Shown piece by piece: positions 1-9,870 of a stretch of DNA of 64,000 bases. The stretch is from Alishewanella longhuensis (lineage in GTDB: Bacteria > Pseudomonadota > Gammaproteobacteria > Enterobacterales > Alteromonadaceae): positions 337,936-401,935 of the forward strand of contig NZ_BNAO01000004.1 of assembly GCF_014653435.1 (NCBI RefSeq), in the 5' to 3' direction. Position 1 is the stretch's first letter. Every line of letters starts with the position of its first letter. The position numbers and the translations under genes were made by a program. The notes under the pieces are model-generated. The model saw only the letters and a program-made list of their open reading frames with translations. It had not been told where the DNA came from and did no database searches.

Positions 1-1112
<1,112 letters not shown>

Positions 1113-1113
1113 G

Positions 1114-1905
1114 ATGAACGCACGCTTTGTCAATAAAGTGGTACTGGTTACCGGCGCAGCTCAGGGCATCGGCCGCGGTGTCGCCGAAGCGCTGGCACAG
1201 GAAGCCGCCAAGCTGGTATTGGTTGACCGCGCCAGCTTTTTGCCGGAGGTGGCCGCGGAAATTAAAGCCGCAACCGGCCTGGCTGACAGCGATATTCTGA
1301 CCGTGGAAGCTGATCTGGAAAGCTGGAGCGGCGCCGAGCAGATGGTGCAGGCGGCGCTGACACAGTTTGGCCGCATTGATGTGCTGATTAATAACGTCGG
1401 CGGCACCATCTGGGCTAAGCCATATCAGCACTATCAGCCGGATGAAATTGAAGCTGAAATCCGTCGCTCCTTAATGCCGACGCTGTGGAGCTGCCGTGCC
1501 GTATTGCCAGCGATGCTGGCGCAGCAAGCCGGCGCCATTGTCAATGTGTCTTCGATTGCCACCTGCGGTATTAACCGCATCCCTTATTCGGCTGCCAAAG
1601 GCGGTGTTAATGCCTTAACCGCCAGTCTGGCGTTTGAGCATGCTGCTGATGGCATTCGGGTCAATGCGGTCGCCACTGGCGGCACTGAAGCGCCACCACG
1701 CAAAGTGCCGCGCAACCCGAAGCCACTGAGTGCCGACGAGCAGGTCTGGTATCAGCAAATTGTCGATCAGACCATCGAATCGAGCCTGATGAAGCGCTAC
1801 GGCAGCATTAACGAGCAGGTACAGGCGATTTTGTTTCTGGCCTCTGATCAGGCCTCTTACATTACCGGCACTGTCTTGCCGGTAGGTGGCGGCGATCAGG
1901 GCTAA
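1114..1905 (+). CDS. benD: 1,6-dihydroxycyclohexa-2,4-diene-1-carboxylate dehydrogenase
   Basis: 263-residue short-chain dehydrogenase that oxidises and decarboxylates the benzoate cis-diol to catechol with NAD+. The cofactor motif TGAAQGIG is near the N-terminus, NNVGG takes the place of the usual NNAG, and the catalytic pair appears as YSAAK. The C-terminal VGGGDQG is typical of SDRs. A GTG at 1099 would overlap benC. The ATG at 1114 is chosen because GGAG at 1104-1107 lies six bases upstream. The catechol-cleaving genes catABC are not seen downstream, so catechol must be opened by enzymes encoded elsewhere. Confidence 0.92.
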   Translation: MNARFVNKVVLVTGAAQGIGRGVAEALAQEAAKLVLVDRASFLPEVAAEIKAATGLADSDILTVEADLESWSGAEQMVQAALTQFGRIDVLINNVGGTIWAKPYQHYQPDEIEAEIRRSLMPTLWSCRAVLPAMLAQQAGAIVNVSSIATCGINRIPYSAAKGGVNALTASLAFEHAADGIRVNAVATGGTEAPPRKVPRNPKPLSADEQVWYQQIVDQTIESSLMKRYGSINEQVQAILFLASDQASYITGTVLPVGGGDQG

Positions 1906-1986
1906 GCGGCAAACAGGGCGAACCAGCGCCGTTAACTCTTTAACTTAAGCTTTGCCAGTTGCTGGCACAGCGAAGCAGGTGAACAG

Positions 1987-2646
1987 ATGATAGATAAAAC
2001 TGTGGCGACCGCCGCTGACGCGGTGGCGCAAATTTACGATGGCGCAACGGTGATGATTGGCGGCTTTGGTAGCGCCGGCCAGCCGGCTGAGCTGATTGAT
2101 GCCTTAATCGCTCAGGGGGCGCGCGAGCTGACCATTGTTAATAACAACGCCGGTAACGGCGACACCGGGCTGGCGGCGCTGTTAAAAGCCCGCCGGGTGA
2201 AAAAGATGATCTGCTCTTTCCCACGCCAGTCCGACTCTTACGAGTTCGATGCGCTGTACCGTGCCGGTGAAATTGAACTGGAACTGGTGCCACAAGGCAA
2301 CCTGGCTTGCCGAATTCAGGCCGCAGGTTCAGGCCTTGGCGCCGTCTTTACTCCTACTGGTTATGGCACCTTGCTGGCGGAAGGTAAAGAAACCCGAGAA
2401 ATCAATGGTAAACACTATGTGCTGGAATACCCGATCAGCGCCGACTTTGCGCTGATTAAAGCGCAGCATGGCGATCGCTGGGGCAATTTGGTGTACCGCA
2501 AAACCGCACGTAACTTCGGCCCTATTATGGCCGCCGCGGCTAAGGTCACTATTGCGCAGGTTAGCGAAATTGTCCCGCTGGGCGCGCTGGATCCGGAGCA
2601 GGTAGTGACACCGGGTATTTTTGTTCAACAACTGGTTGCAGTATAA
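1987..2646 (+). CDS. catI: 3-oxoadipate CoA-transferase subunit A
   Basis: 219 residues, the usual length of the alpha subunit of class I CoA-transferases (PcaI/CatI). With the next gene it moves CoA from succinyl-CoA to 3-oxoadipate. Visible family features are the glycine-rich GGFGSAGQPAELI near the N-terminus and NNNAGNGDTG after the first beta strand. A Shine-Dalgarno-like AGGTG precedes the ATG. Eighty bases separate it from benD, and no hairpin with a T-run is visible there, so it probably belongs to the same transcript. Sequence alone cannot say whether it is named for the catechol (cat) or protocatechuate (pca) branch; benD next door favours the catechol branch. Confidence 0.9.
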   Translation: MIDKTVATAADAVAQIYDGATVMIGGFGSAGQPAELIDALIAQGARELTIVNNNAGNGDTGLAALLKARRVKKMICSFPRQSDSYEFDALYRAGEIELELVPQGNLACRIQAAGSGLGAVFTPTGYGTLLAEGKETREINGKHYVLEYPISADFALIKAQHGDRWGNLVYRKTARNFGPIMAAAAKVTIAQVSEIVPLGALDPEQVVTPGIFVQQLVAV

Positions 2647-2657
2647 GGAGCCGCGTC

Positions 2658-3314
2658 ATGATGTATCAGCCATTAAACCGCGATCAACTGGCGGCGCGGG
2701 TTGCCCGCGATATTCCGGAAGGTAGCTATGTCAACCTGGGTATCGGCTTACCAACGCGAATTGCCAACTTTCTCGATCCGGAAAAAGAAATCTTTTTACA
2801 CAGCGAAAACGGCCTGCTGGGCATGGGCCCGGCACCGGCGCCGGGCGAGGAAGATCCGGAGTTGATTAACGCCGGCAAGGAGTTTGTTACCTTGCTAACC
2901 GGCGGTTGTTATTTCCATCATGGCGATTCCTTTACCATGATGCGCGGCGGCCATATCGATATCTGCGTACTCGGTGCCTTTCAAATCGCTGCCAATGGCG
3001 ATCTGGCCAACTGGCATACCGGTGCCGCTGATGCCATTCCGGCGGTTGGCGGGGCGATGGATTTAGCCGTGGGTGCCCGCAAGGTCTTTGTGACGACCGA
3101 TCATGTCACCAAAAAAGGCGAGCCAAAGATTGTTGAGCGCTGTAGCTATCCGTTAACGGGTGTTGGCTGTGTCGCTCGCATTTACACCGATCTGGCGGTG
3201 ATTGATGTGACACCACAGGGCCTGCTGGTACAGGAAATGGTACCGGGTATTAGCCGCGAGCAGTTGCAGGCGATGACTGGCGCAGCGCTGCAATTTTCTG
3301 CTAACTGTCAGTAA
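2658..3314 (+). CDS. catJ: 3-oxoadipate CoA-transferase subunit B
   Basis: 218-residue beta subunit of the 3-oxoadipate:succinyl-CoA transferase. The catalytic glutamate sits in SENGLLGMGP, the family signature, and GIGLPTRIANF marks the CoA-binding fold. AAGGAG at 2645-2650 precedes two adjacent ATG codons (2658 and 2661); either could be used. It follows subunit A by 11 bases and precedes pcaF by 16, as expected for an operon making equal amounts of the two subunits. Confidence 0.92.
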   Translation: MMYQPLNRDQLAARVARDIPEGSYVNLGIGLPTRIANFLDPEKEIFLHSENGLLGMGPAPAPGEEDPELINAGKEFVTLLTGGCYFHHGDSFTMMRGGHIDICVLGAFQIAANGDLANWHTGAADAIPAVGGAMDLAVGARKVFVTTDHVTKKGEPKIVERCSYPLTGVGCVARIYTDLAVIDVTPQGLLVQEMVPGISREQLQAMTGAALQFSANCQ

Positions 3315-3330
3315 GGCTGAGGAGCTAATA

Positions 3331-4554
3331 ATGAGTGAAGTCTATATTTGTGATGCCATCCGGACGCCCTTTGGCCGTTTTGGTGGCGCCTTAGCTGCCG
3401 TACGCGCTGATGATTTGGCCGCGGTCCCGATTAAAGCCTTAATGGCCCGCCAGCCGCAGGTCAACTGGCAGGCAGTGGATGATGTGGTCTATGGCTGCGC
3501 CAATCAGGCCGGTGAAGATAACCGCAACGTAGCGCGAATGGCAGCCTTACTGGCCGGTTTGCCGGTCGAGGTGCCGGGTACTACAGTTAACCGGCTGTGC
3601 GGCTCCAGTCTGGATGCCATTGCTATTGCGGCCCGCGCTATTAAAAGTGGCGAGCAGCAATTATTGATTGCCGGCGGCGTAGAGAGTATGTCGCGGGCGC
3701 CCTTTGTGATGGGTAAAGCCGACAGCGCGTTTTCGCGCAATCAAAAAATTGAAGACACCACCATCGGCTGGCGCTTTATTAACCCGCTAATGGCAGAGCT
3801 GCATGGTGTCGATGCAATGCCCGCCACAGCCGAAAATGTCGCCGAAGATTTTAATATCAACCGCGCCGATCAGGATGCTTTTGCACTGCGCAGCCAACAG
3901 CGCGCCGCTGCTGCCCAACAGGCCGGTATTCTGGCGGCAGAAATTACGCCGGTATTGATCCCACAGCGTAAAGGCGAGCCGTTAGTCATAAACGAAGATG
4001 AACACCTACGCCCGGACACCACCTTAGCCGCCCTGCAAAAACTAAAGCCAGTGGTTAAAGCTGACGGTACAGTGACCGCCGGTAATGCCTCGGGTGTTAA
4101 TGACGGCGCCTGTGCGCTGTTACTGGCCTCGGCAGAGGCAGTAAAAGCGCAGCAACTGACGCCGCGTGCCCGCATTTTAGGTACCGCCGTTGCGGGTGTC
4201 GCGCCGCGGATTATGGGCTTTGGCCCGGCACCTGCGGTGAAGAAAGTGCTGGCATTAACCGGGCTTAATTTGGCGCAAATGGATGTCATTGAACTAAACG
4301 AAGCCTTCGCGGCGCAGGCACTGGCAGTCACCCGCGACCTGGGTTTGGCTGATGACGAAGCCAGAGTCAACCCTAATGGCGGCGCTATCGCGCTCGGTCA
4401 TCCACTCGGCGCATCCGGCGCGCGGCTGGTCATCAGCGCTTTACAGCAGCTGGAACGTAGCGGTGGTCTTTATGGTTTATGCACCATGTGTATCGGCGTC
4501 GGTCAGGGCATTGCCATGATTATCGAACGGCTGGAGGCGACAGATGTTCGTTAA
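3331..4554 (+). CDS. pcaF: 3-oxoadipyl-CoA thiolase
   Basis: 407-residue thiolase II family enzyme that splits 3-oxoadipyl-CoA into succinyl-CoA and acetyl-CoA, the last step of the beta-ketoadipate pathway. The acyl-accepting cysteine lies in NRLCGSS, the catalytic histidine in GHPLGASG, and the second cysteine in CTMCIGVGQG. The start has a GAGGAG ribosome site. The last 11 bases overlap pcaD, so the two are translationally coupled. General acetyl-CoA C-acetyltransferases look similar, but the neighbours make 3-oxoadipyl-CoA the natural substrate. Confidence 0.93.
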   Translation: MSEVYICDAIRTPFGRFGGALAAVRADDLAAVPIKALMARQPQVNWQAVDDVVYGCANQAGEDNRNVARMAALLAGLPVEVPGTTVNRLCGSSLDAIAIAARAIKSGEQQLLIAGGVESMSRAPFVMGKADSAFSRNQKIEDTTIGWRFINPLMAELHGVDAMPATAENVAEDFNINRADQDAFALRSQQRAAAAQQAGILAAEITPVLIPQRKGEPLVINEDEHLRPDTTLAALQKLKPVVKADGTVTAGNASGVNDGACALLLASAEAVKAQQLTPRARILGTAVAGVAPRIMGFGPAPAVKKVLALTGLNLAQMDVIELNEAFAAQALAVTRDLGLADDEARVNPNGGAIALGHPLGASGARLVISALQQLERSGGLYGLCTMCIGVGQGIAMIIERLEATDVR

Positions 4555-5323
4555 AACCGACGATAAGGTCCAGCTGTACTACCAAACCGCAGGCGATCAG
4601 GCTAACCCGGCGCTGTTGTTATCCAACTCGCTGGGTACCCGCTGGCAAATGTGGCAGCCACAAATCGATGCCCTGACCAAATACTTTTATCTGATTAGCT
4701 ATGACAGCCGCGGTCATGGCGAGTCGGATAAACCCGCCGGCCCCTATAGCCTGACGCGGCTGGGGCAGGACGCACTTTGCGTATTGGGCGCACTCGGCAT
4801 TAAAAAGGCGCATTTTTGCGGCATTTCAATGGGTGGCTTAACCGGGCTATGGTTGGCGATCTATGCGCCGGAGCGTTTTATGCGGATTGCGGTAGCCAAT
4901 ACTGCGGCGAAAATCGGCAGCGCCGAGGGCTGGCAGAGCAGGGCAGCTACAGTGCGCGAGCAAGGCCTGATTGAGCTTGCAAAATCAGCACCACAGCGCT
5001 GGTTTACCCCGGGCTTTATTCGCAAGCATGCCGCCTTAGTTGAGCAGTTAACGGATACCTTAGCTGAGCAAGATAAGGAGGGTTATGCCGCCTGCTGCGA
5101 TGCCCTGGCCGAGGCAGATTTACGCGCGGATCTGTCACGGATCCAGTTGCCGTTGTTAGTTATCGCCGGTAGCGCCGATCCGGTAACCACAGTGGCAGAC
5201 GCCGAGGCGATTGTACAGGCTTGCCCCAGTGCCAGCCTGGTATCGTTAAAAGCCTCGCATATCTCCAATCTGGAACAACCCGCAGCCTTTAACCGGGCGC
5301 TAAGTCAGTTTTTGCGGGGCTAG
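4544..5323 (+). CDS. pcaD: 3-oxoadipate enol-lactonase
   Basis: 259-residue alpha/beta hydrolase that opens beta-ketoadipate enol-lactone to beta-ketoadipate. The nucleophile elbow is GISMGG, the acid is in AGSADPVT and the histidine in KASHISNLEQP, completing the triad. The ATG overlaps the end of pcaF. Acting before the CoA-transferase and thiolase, it lets this transcript take the enol-lactone to central metabolites. The muconate cycloisomerase and muconolactone isomerase that would feed it are not in the window. Confidence 0.92.
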   Translation: MFVKTDDKVQLYYQTAGDQANPALLLSNSLGTRWQMWQPQIDALTKYFYLISYDSRGHGESDKPAGPYSLTRLGQDALCVLGALGIKKAHFCGISMGGLTGLWLAIYAPERFMRIAVANTAAKIGSAEGWQSRAATVREQGLIELAKSAPQRWFTPGFIRKHAALVEQLTDTLAEQDKEGYAACCDALAEADLRADLSRIQLPLLVIAGSADPVTTVADAEAIVQACPSASLVSLKASHISNLEQPAAFNRALSQFLRG

Positions 5324-5385
5324 TATCCAGCAGCAGGATAAGTGCATCCGGCGGCTAAACGCGCCGTACAACTTTCCTGGGGCAC

Positions 5386-5493
5386 GCCGTGAACCCATCC
5401 CTGTAGGGTTACAAACTTCATCCTGAAGTTTGCCCTGGCCCGAAGGGTAAACTTCAGGATGAAGTTTATAACCCCCAGGGATGTATTTACGGC
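5386..5493. repeat. Nested intergenic palindrome (MITE/REP-like), in the pcaD-transporter gap
   Basis: The gap between pcaD and the benzoate transporter gene (5324-5858) contains a long inverted repeat. The left arm is 5386-5431 and the right arm 5449-5493. The innermost 19 bases of each arm pair perfectly, and the outer parts (GCCGT, CATCCCTG, GGGTTA) pair with a few mismatches. The inner 19-mer is itself a small hairpin, AAACTTCA-TCC-TGAAGTTT, so the structure is a palindrome made of palindromes. No ORF or transposase is visible inside it. It may be a small non-autonomous repeat or a transcript-end structure. The rest of the gap shows no gene I can support. Confidence 0.75.
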
Positions 5494-5858
5494 GTCTTTG
5501 CGTGCAATATCGGCTGTAAGCAGCCTGGCGGTTCGACTAAGCCAAACTAATCGAAGCCGAAAATGAGAATTACCGCCGGATGCTCCAGTCTCGGGGCAAA
5601 ATCATGCGAGTCTACAAATTTATCTCTTTCTCGCTAAATCCCGAGCTGAAACCCTAAAATCCCGCCTGTTTTTCAAGCATATCCAAATCCGAATAGCAAT
5701 AGTTTTCCATACTTTCTCGGTATAGTGACATACTGATTCGGTGTTGGATTATCACGCTATAAGCAGCGTATCTTCTGGGTAATGGTGAAAAATACACCAT
5801 ACCGATAGGGTTGCCTCGCCAGCCTATCCATCAACAGGAAGATAGAGAGAACACCGCA

Positions 5859-7244
5859 ATGCCAAACACAACAATACACCCTGCCGGCAGTAACCGGCCC
5901 GACAACAGGCTCGATGTCAACCAAACCATCGACAACGCCCGCTTTAACCGCTTTCACTGGCGGGTACTGCTACTCTGTGCACTGATTATTATCTTCGACG
6001 GCTACGATCTGGTGATATACGGTGTCGTGCTGCCGGTACTGATGCAGGAATGGCAACTTACCCCAATGCAAGCCGGTGCCCTTGGCAGCTACGCATTGTT
6101 TGGCATGATGTTCGGCGCACTGTTTTTTGGTCCGCTGGCCGACAAAATTGGCCGCAAAAAAGCCATCGCCATCTGTGTGGTGCTATTTAGCGGCTTTACC
6201 TTTTTAAACGGCTTTGCCCGTGATGTGACTGAATTCGCCATTTGCCGCTTTATTGCTGGTTTAGGTATTGGCGGCGTGATGCCCAATGTGGTGGCGCTGA
6301 TGAACGAATATGCGCCGAAGAAAATCCGCAGCACTCTGGTTGCTATTATGTTTAGCGGCTATTCGGTTGGTGGTATGTTGTCGGCTGGCCTCGGCATTTG
6401 GCTTTTGCCCAACTTTGGCTGGGAAGTTATGTTCTATCTTGCCGGCATTCCGCTGTTATTACTGCCGTTGATTATGCTGTTACTGCCTGAGTCGGTTGGC
6501 TTTTTAATTAAACGCGGCCGTCATAGCGAAGCGCGGCAAATGCTGCAAAAGGTAGAGCCGGCGTTGTCATTAACCACGCAATCCGAATTGCTTTTGGCCG
6601 ACAATAAACCTGCTGGTAAACCGGTTAAAGAGCTATTTACCGACGGTCGTGCGCTGGGCACCCTGATGCTGTGGCTGGCGTTTTTCTGCTGCTTGCTGAT
6701 GGTGTATGCGCTGGGTTCCTGGTTACCGAAGTTAATGGCTAATGCCGGCTATAGTCTGGGCTCCAGTTTAGCCTTCCTGCTGGTACTGAATTTTGGTGCC
6801 ATCTTTGGTGCGGTCGGTGGCGGTGTACTGGGTGATAAACTAAATCTACCCAAGGTATTGGCGGTGTTTTTTGCTATTGCCGCGGTGTCTATTACCTTAC
6901 TTGGCTTTAAACCACCGATGGTTGTGCTGTATTCACTGATTGCCATTGCCGGCGCCACCACCATTGGCAGTCAGATCCTGCTGTATGCCTGTGCCGCACA
7001 GTTCTATAACCTGAATATCCGTTCCACCGGTCTTGGCTGGGCGTCGGGAATTGGCCGTAACGGCGCCATAGTGGGTCCCTTGCTGGGCGGGTCTTTGCTG
7101 GCGATTAGCCTGCCATTGCAACTGAACTTTATGGCCTTTGCCGTACCCGGCGTGATTGCATCTGTGGCGATGTCGGTGTTTGTATTAAGCCAGCGCAGGG
7201 GCAAGGCAGCACCGGCTTTTGTCTTACAAAAACAACGGGTATAA
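5859..7244 (+). CDS. benK: Benzoate/aromatic acid:H+ symporter, MFS (AAHS family)
   Basis: 461-residue inner-membrane protein with about twelve hydrophobic segments. It carries hallmarks of the aromatic acid:H+ symporters (BenK, PcaK): FDGYDLVIYG in the first helix, and the MFS loop motif as GPLADKIGRKKA between helices 2 and 3. It should import benzoate with protons. A TTG-initiated frame reaches back to 5811, but the ATG at 5859 gives the expected length and leaves a short polar N-terminus. Three bases separate it from benE. Close relatives take up protocatechuate or vanillate, so benzoate is inferred from context. Confidence 0.85.
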   Translation: MPNTTIHPAGSNRPDNRLDVNQTIDNARFNRFHWRVLLLCALIIIFDGYDLVIYGVVLPVLMQEWQLTPMQAGALGSYALFGMMFGALFFGPLADKIGRKKAIAICVVLFSGFTFLNGFARDVTEFAICRFIAGLGIGGVMPNVVALMNEYAPKKIRSTLVAIMFSGYSVGGMLSAGLGIWLLPNFGWEVMFYLAGIPLLLLPLIMLLLPESVGFLIKRGRHSEARQMLQKVEPALSLTTQSELLLADNKPAGKPVKELFTDGRALGTLMLWLAFFCCLLMVYALGSWLPKLMANAGYSLGSSLAFLLVLNFGAIFGAVGGGVLGDKLNLPKVLAVFFAIAAVSITLLGFKPPMVVLYSLIAIAGATTIGSQILLYACAAQFYNLNIRSTGLGWASGIGRNGAIVGPLLGGSLLAISLPLQLNFMAFAVPGVIASVAMSVFVLSQRRGKAAPAFVLQKQRV

Positions 7245-7247
7245 GCA

Positions 7248-8429
7248 ATGCGAACTCTACTGCGGGATAGCTCAGTATCAGCGTTGGTGGCCGGCTTAAT
7301 TGCGACCTTGATTTCCTATGCCGGCCCTTTGTTGATTATTTTTCAGGTTGCCGCTGTGGCGGAGTTACCCGCAGCCCTGCTGAGCTCTTGGATCTGGGCC
7401 ATCTCGATTGGCAGTGGTGTACTGGGCATTGCCCTCAGTTATTACTACAAGGTGCCGGTGATTATCGCCTGGTCGGCGCCCGGCTCAGCGCTGCTATTAA
7501 CACTGTTACCGGGATTAAGTTATGCCGAAGCCGTTGGCGCTTATCTGATGACCGCGTTGTTGCTACTGCTGCTGGGGCTAACCGGTGCCTTTGACCGGCT
7601 GCTAAAGCTGTTACCGCCGGCCATTACGGCAGCTATGTTGTGTGGCATCTTACTGCAGTTTGGCATGGCGGTATTTGGGGTATTGCCGCAAAACCCGCTA
7701 CTGGTCTTGTTAATGTTACTGGCTTATCTGCTGGGGCGGCGCTTTTTACCGCGTTACGCCATCGTGCTGGTATTACTGACCGGGCTAACCATAGCATTGT
7801 GGCAGGGGCAGGTCGATACCAAGCTGATCAGCTGGCAGTTAGCCACAGTGGTGTGGACTACGCCGGTATTTAGCCTGCAGGCTTTGCTTAATGTGTCGGT
7901 GCCGCTATTGCTGGTGGCACTAAGCGGCCAGTTTATGCCGGGTATGGCAGTGCTACGACAAGCCGGTTACCCACTGGCCGCCAGCCCGCTGTTAACCCAT
8001 AGTGCGCTGGGCAGTGCAGCGCTGGCGCCCTTTGGTTGTCATGGTTTAAACCTGGCCGCCATTACTGCGGCGATCTGCACTGGCAAAGATGCGCATCCGG
8101 ATCCGGCCAGGCGCTATATCGCCGGTATCAGTGGTGGTGTGGCGTATCTGCTGCTGGGGATCTTTGGCGGCACCCTGGTGGCACTGTTTAGTGCTTTTCC
8201 CAGGGCTTTTATTGCGGCCTTAGCGGGGCTGGCGCTGTTTGGTGCTATTGCCGGCGCCTTGCACTCTGCCATGGCAGAGCCCAAAACCCGCGAAGCCGCC
8301 CTGATTACCTTGCTACTTACCAGCTCGGGCGTCAGCTTATTCGGTCTGGCTGCCGCCTTTTGGGGCCTAACCGCCGGCTTACTGACCCATGTTGTACTTA
8401 CTTATAAACAGAACGAACTAACACCCTAA
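7248..8429 (+). CDS. benE: Benzoate/H+ symporter BenE family
   Basis: 393-residue, strongly hydrophobic protein with about eleven or twelve predicted membrane helices. Features of the BenE family include the early SYAGPLLIIFQ helix, the PVIIAWSAPGSALL stretch and FGCHGLNLAAITAAICTG in the later core. It is a second inner-membrane route for benzoate beside the MFS symporter, an arrangement also known from benzoate-degrading pseudomonads. It lies three bases after benK and 22 before the porin, so the three transport genes probably form one unit. Confidence 0.9.
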   Translation: MRTLLRDSSVSALVAGLIATLISYAGPLLIIFQVAAVAELPAALLSSWIWAISIGSGVLGIALSYYYKVPVIIAWSAPGSALLLTLLPGLSYAEAVGAYLMTALLLLLLGLTGAFDRLLKLLPPAITAAMLCGILLQFGMAVFGVLPQNPLLVLLMLLAYLLGRRFLPRYAIVLVLLTGLTIALWQGQVDTKLISWQLATVVWTTPVFSLQALLNVSVPLLLVALSGQFMPGMAVLRQAGYPLAASPLLTHSALGSAALAPFGCHGLNLAAITAAICTGKDAHPDPARRYIAGISGGVAYLLLGIFGGTLVALFSAFPRAFIAALAGLALFGAIAGALHSAMAEPKTREAALITLLLTSSGVSLFGLAAAFWGLTAGLLTHVVLTYKQNELTP

Positions 8430-8451
8430 TACTTTTTCGACAGGATTTTTT

Positions 8452-9774
8452 ATGCGCAATGATATGTGTGGCGGCTTCCTGCGGCCTGAATTTAGCAAAA
8501 CAAACCGCTCTAAAGCAGCTAAGTCTTTATCTTATATCGTTTTTAGTCTTGCAGCTGTTATTGCCAATGCCGCACAGGCTGATGGGGAAATCACCCCACT
8601 GTGGCAGGAGAGCAAGCTTGATTTACAGCTAAGAAACTACTATTTCTCGCGTGAGTTTAGCGATCTTAAAAGTCCGGGGCCACGGCGCGCAACCGAATGG
8701 GCACAAGGGGCGGTGGCAAGCTTTAAATCCGGCTATAGTGCGACGCCGCTGCAGGTCGGTTTTGACGTGCATGCCTTCGCCGGCGTTAAGCTCGACAGCA
8801 GTCGCAGCAAAATTAACAGCGGTTTACTGGCATTGGACGACGATGGCACTGCCGCCGACAGCTACGGCCGGCTGGCCGGTACGCTAAAACTAAAGGCCGG
8901 CGGCACTGAGTTAAGAGTAGGGGAGTTGCTGCCGAATTTGCCGGTATTAACCTATAGCGATATCCGGTTATTACCGCCAACCTATCAGGGCGCCAGTTTG
9001 CATTCTGTGCTGAGCAGCAAGCTAACATTACAGGCTGGCTATCTGGAAAGTACTAGTCTGCGAAACCGCGCCGGGCGCGATAAATTACAGGCTATGCTGG
9101 GGCATGTGCCGCAGCGCCAGGTCAGCAGCGACAGCTTTCGCTATCTTGGCGCTGATTATCAGTTAACGGCGAACAGCCAGTGGCGGCTTTGGTATGCGCA
9201 GCTGGAAGATCTCTATCAGCAAGCCTATCTTAACTGGCAGCAGCAGTTGGCAGTGACTAAACAGCTGCAATTTAAGGCGAATATTGGCTTTTTTTCCGCG
9301 CAAGAACACGGCCGGGCGTTGTTAAACCAACTGGACAACCAGGCACTGTACGCGCTGTTTTCGTTACAGCAGGGCGCCCATACCGGCTATATCGGCTATC
9401 AGCAAATGCGCGGCGACAGCGCCTTCCCTCGGGTATTTGCCAATGTCAGTATTTTGGGCAACGAAGTACCAACCTTTGAATTTGCCTCGGCCGGTGAGCG
9501 CTCCTGGCAACTGCGCTACGATACAGACTTTAGCTTTTTCGGGCTGCCCGGCTTCAGTAGCACCCTGCGTTATATCAAAAGTCATGGTGCCAAAGTTGGC
9601 ATGATAACCGATGGTGCAGCCTTTGAGCGGGATTTGGATTTGGCCTATAGCATTCAGCACGGTACTTTAAAAGGCTTCAGCTTGCGTCTGCGCAACGTCA
9701 CCGCCCGCGCCAACTACCGTACCGACATCGACGAAAACCGACTGATCTTGAATTACAACTTCACTTTCAACTAA
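8452..9774 (+). CDS. OprD-family outer-membrane porin, probable benzoate channel (BenF-like)
   Basis: 440 residues with a Sec signal peptide: a basic stretch, the hydrophobic SYIVFSLAAVIANA and a likely cut after ANAAQA. Alternating beta strands follow and the protein ends in an aromatic residue (YNFTFN), as outer-membrane barrels do. The segments LQLRNYYFSREF and VGFDVHAFAG are characteristic of the OprD group. AGGA at 8442-8445 supports the ATG at 8452. Its place directly after two benzoate importers suggests a channel for aromatic carboxylates. Substrate choice within OprD proteins cannot be read from this sequence. Confidence 0.87.
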   Translation: MRNDMCGGFLRPEFSKTNRSKAAKSLSYIVFSLAAVIANAAQADGEITPLWQESKLDLQLRNYYFSREFSDLKSPGPRRATEWAQGAVASFKSGYSATPLQVGFDVHAFAGVKLDSSRSKINSGLLALDDDGTAADSYGRLAGTLKLKAGGTELRVGELLPNLPVLTYSDIRLLPPTYQGASLHSVLSSKLTLQAGYLESTSLRNRAGRDKLQAMLGHVPQRQVSSDSFRYLGADYQLTANSQWRLWYAQLEDLYQQAYLNWQQQLAVTKQLQFKANIGFFSAQEHGRALLNQLDNQALYALFSLQQGAHTGYIGYQQMRGDSAFPRVFANVSILGNEVPTFEFASAGERSWQLRYDTDFSFFGLPGFSSTLRYIKSHGAKVGMITDGAAFERDLDLAYSIQHGTLKGFSLRLRNVTARANYRTDIDENRLILNYNFTFN

Positions 9775-9780
9775 CCTCTA

Positions 9781-9865
9781 TTATCCACACAACTCCGGTA
9801 CCGGCCAGAGCTCGGACCTCCGGCCGGTACCGGAGTTGTGTGGGTATGTTAATGATTTATCCACA
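9781..9865. repeat. DnaA-box palindrome element, copy 1
   Basis: A perfect 22-bp inverted repeat (9785-9806 with 9822-9843) around a 15-base loop, with the core ACTCCGGTACCGG. The left end carries an exact TTATCCACA (9781-9789). The right arm is broken at the matching place (TGTGGGTAT). A further exact TTATCCACA lies at 9857-9865. It sits between two convergent genes, so it could also act as a two-way transcription barrier, though no T-run follows the stem. Confidence 0.9.
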
Positions 9866-9870
9866 ATAAG

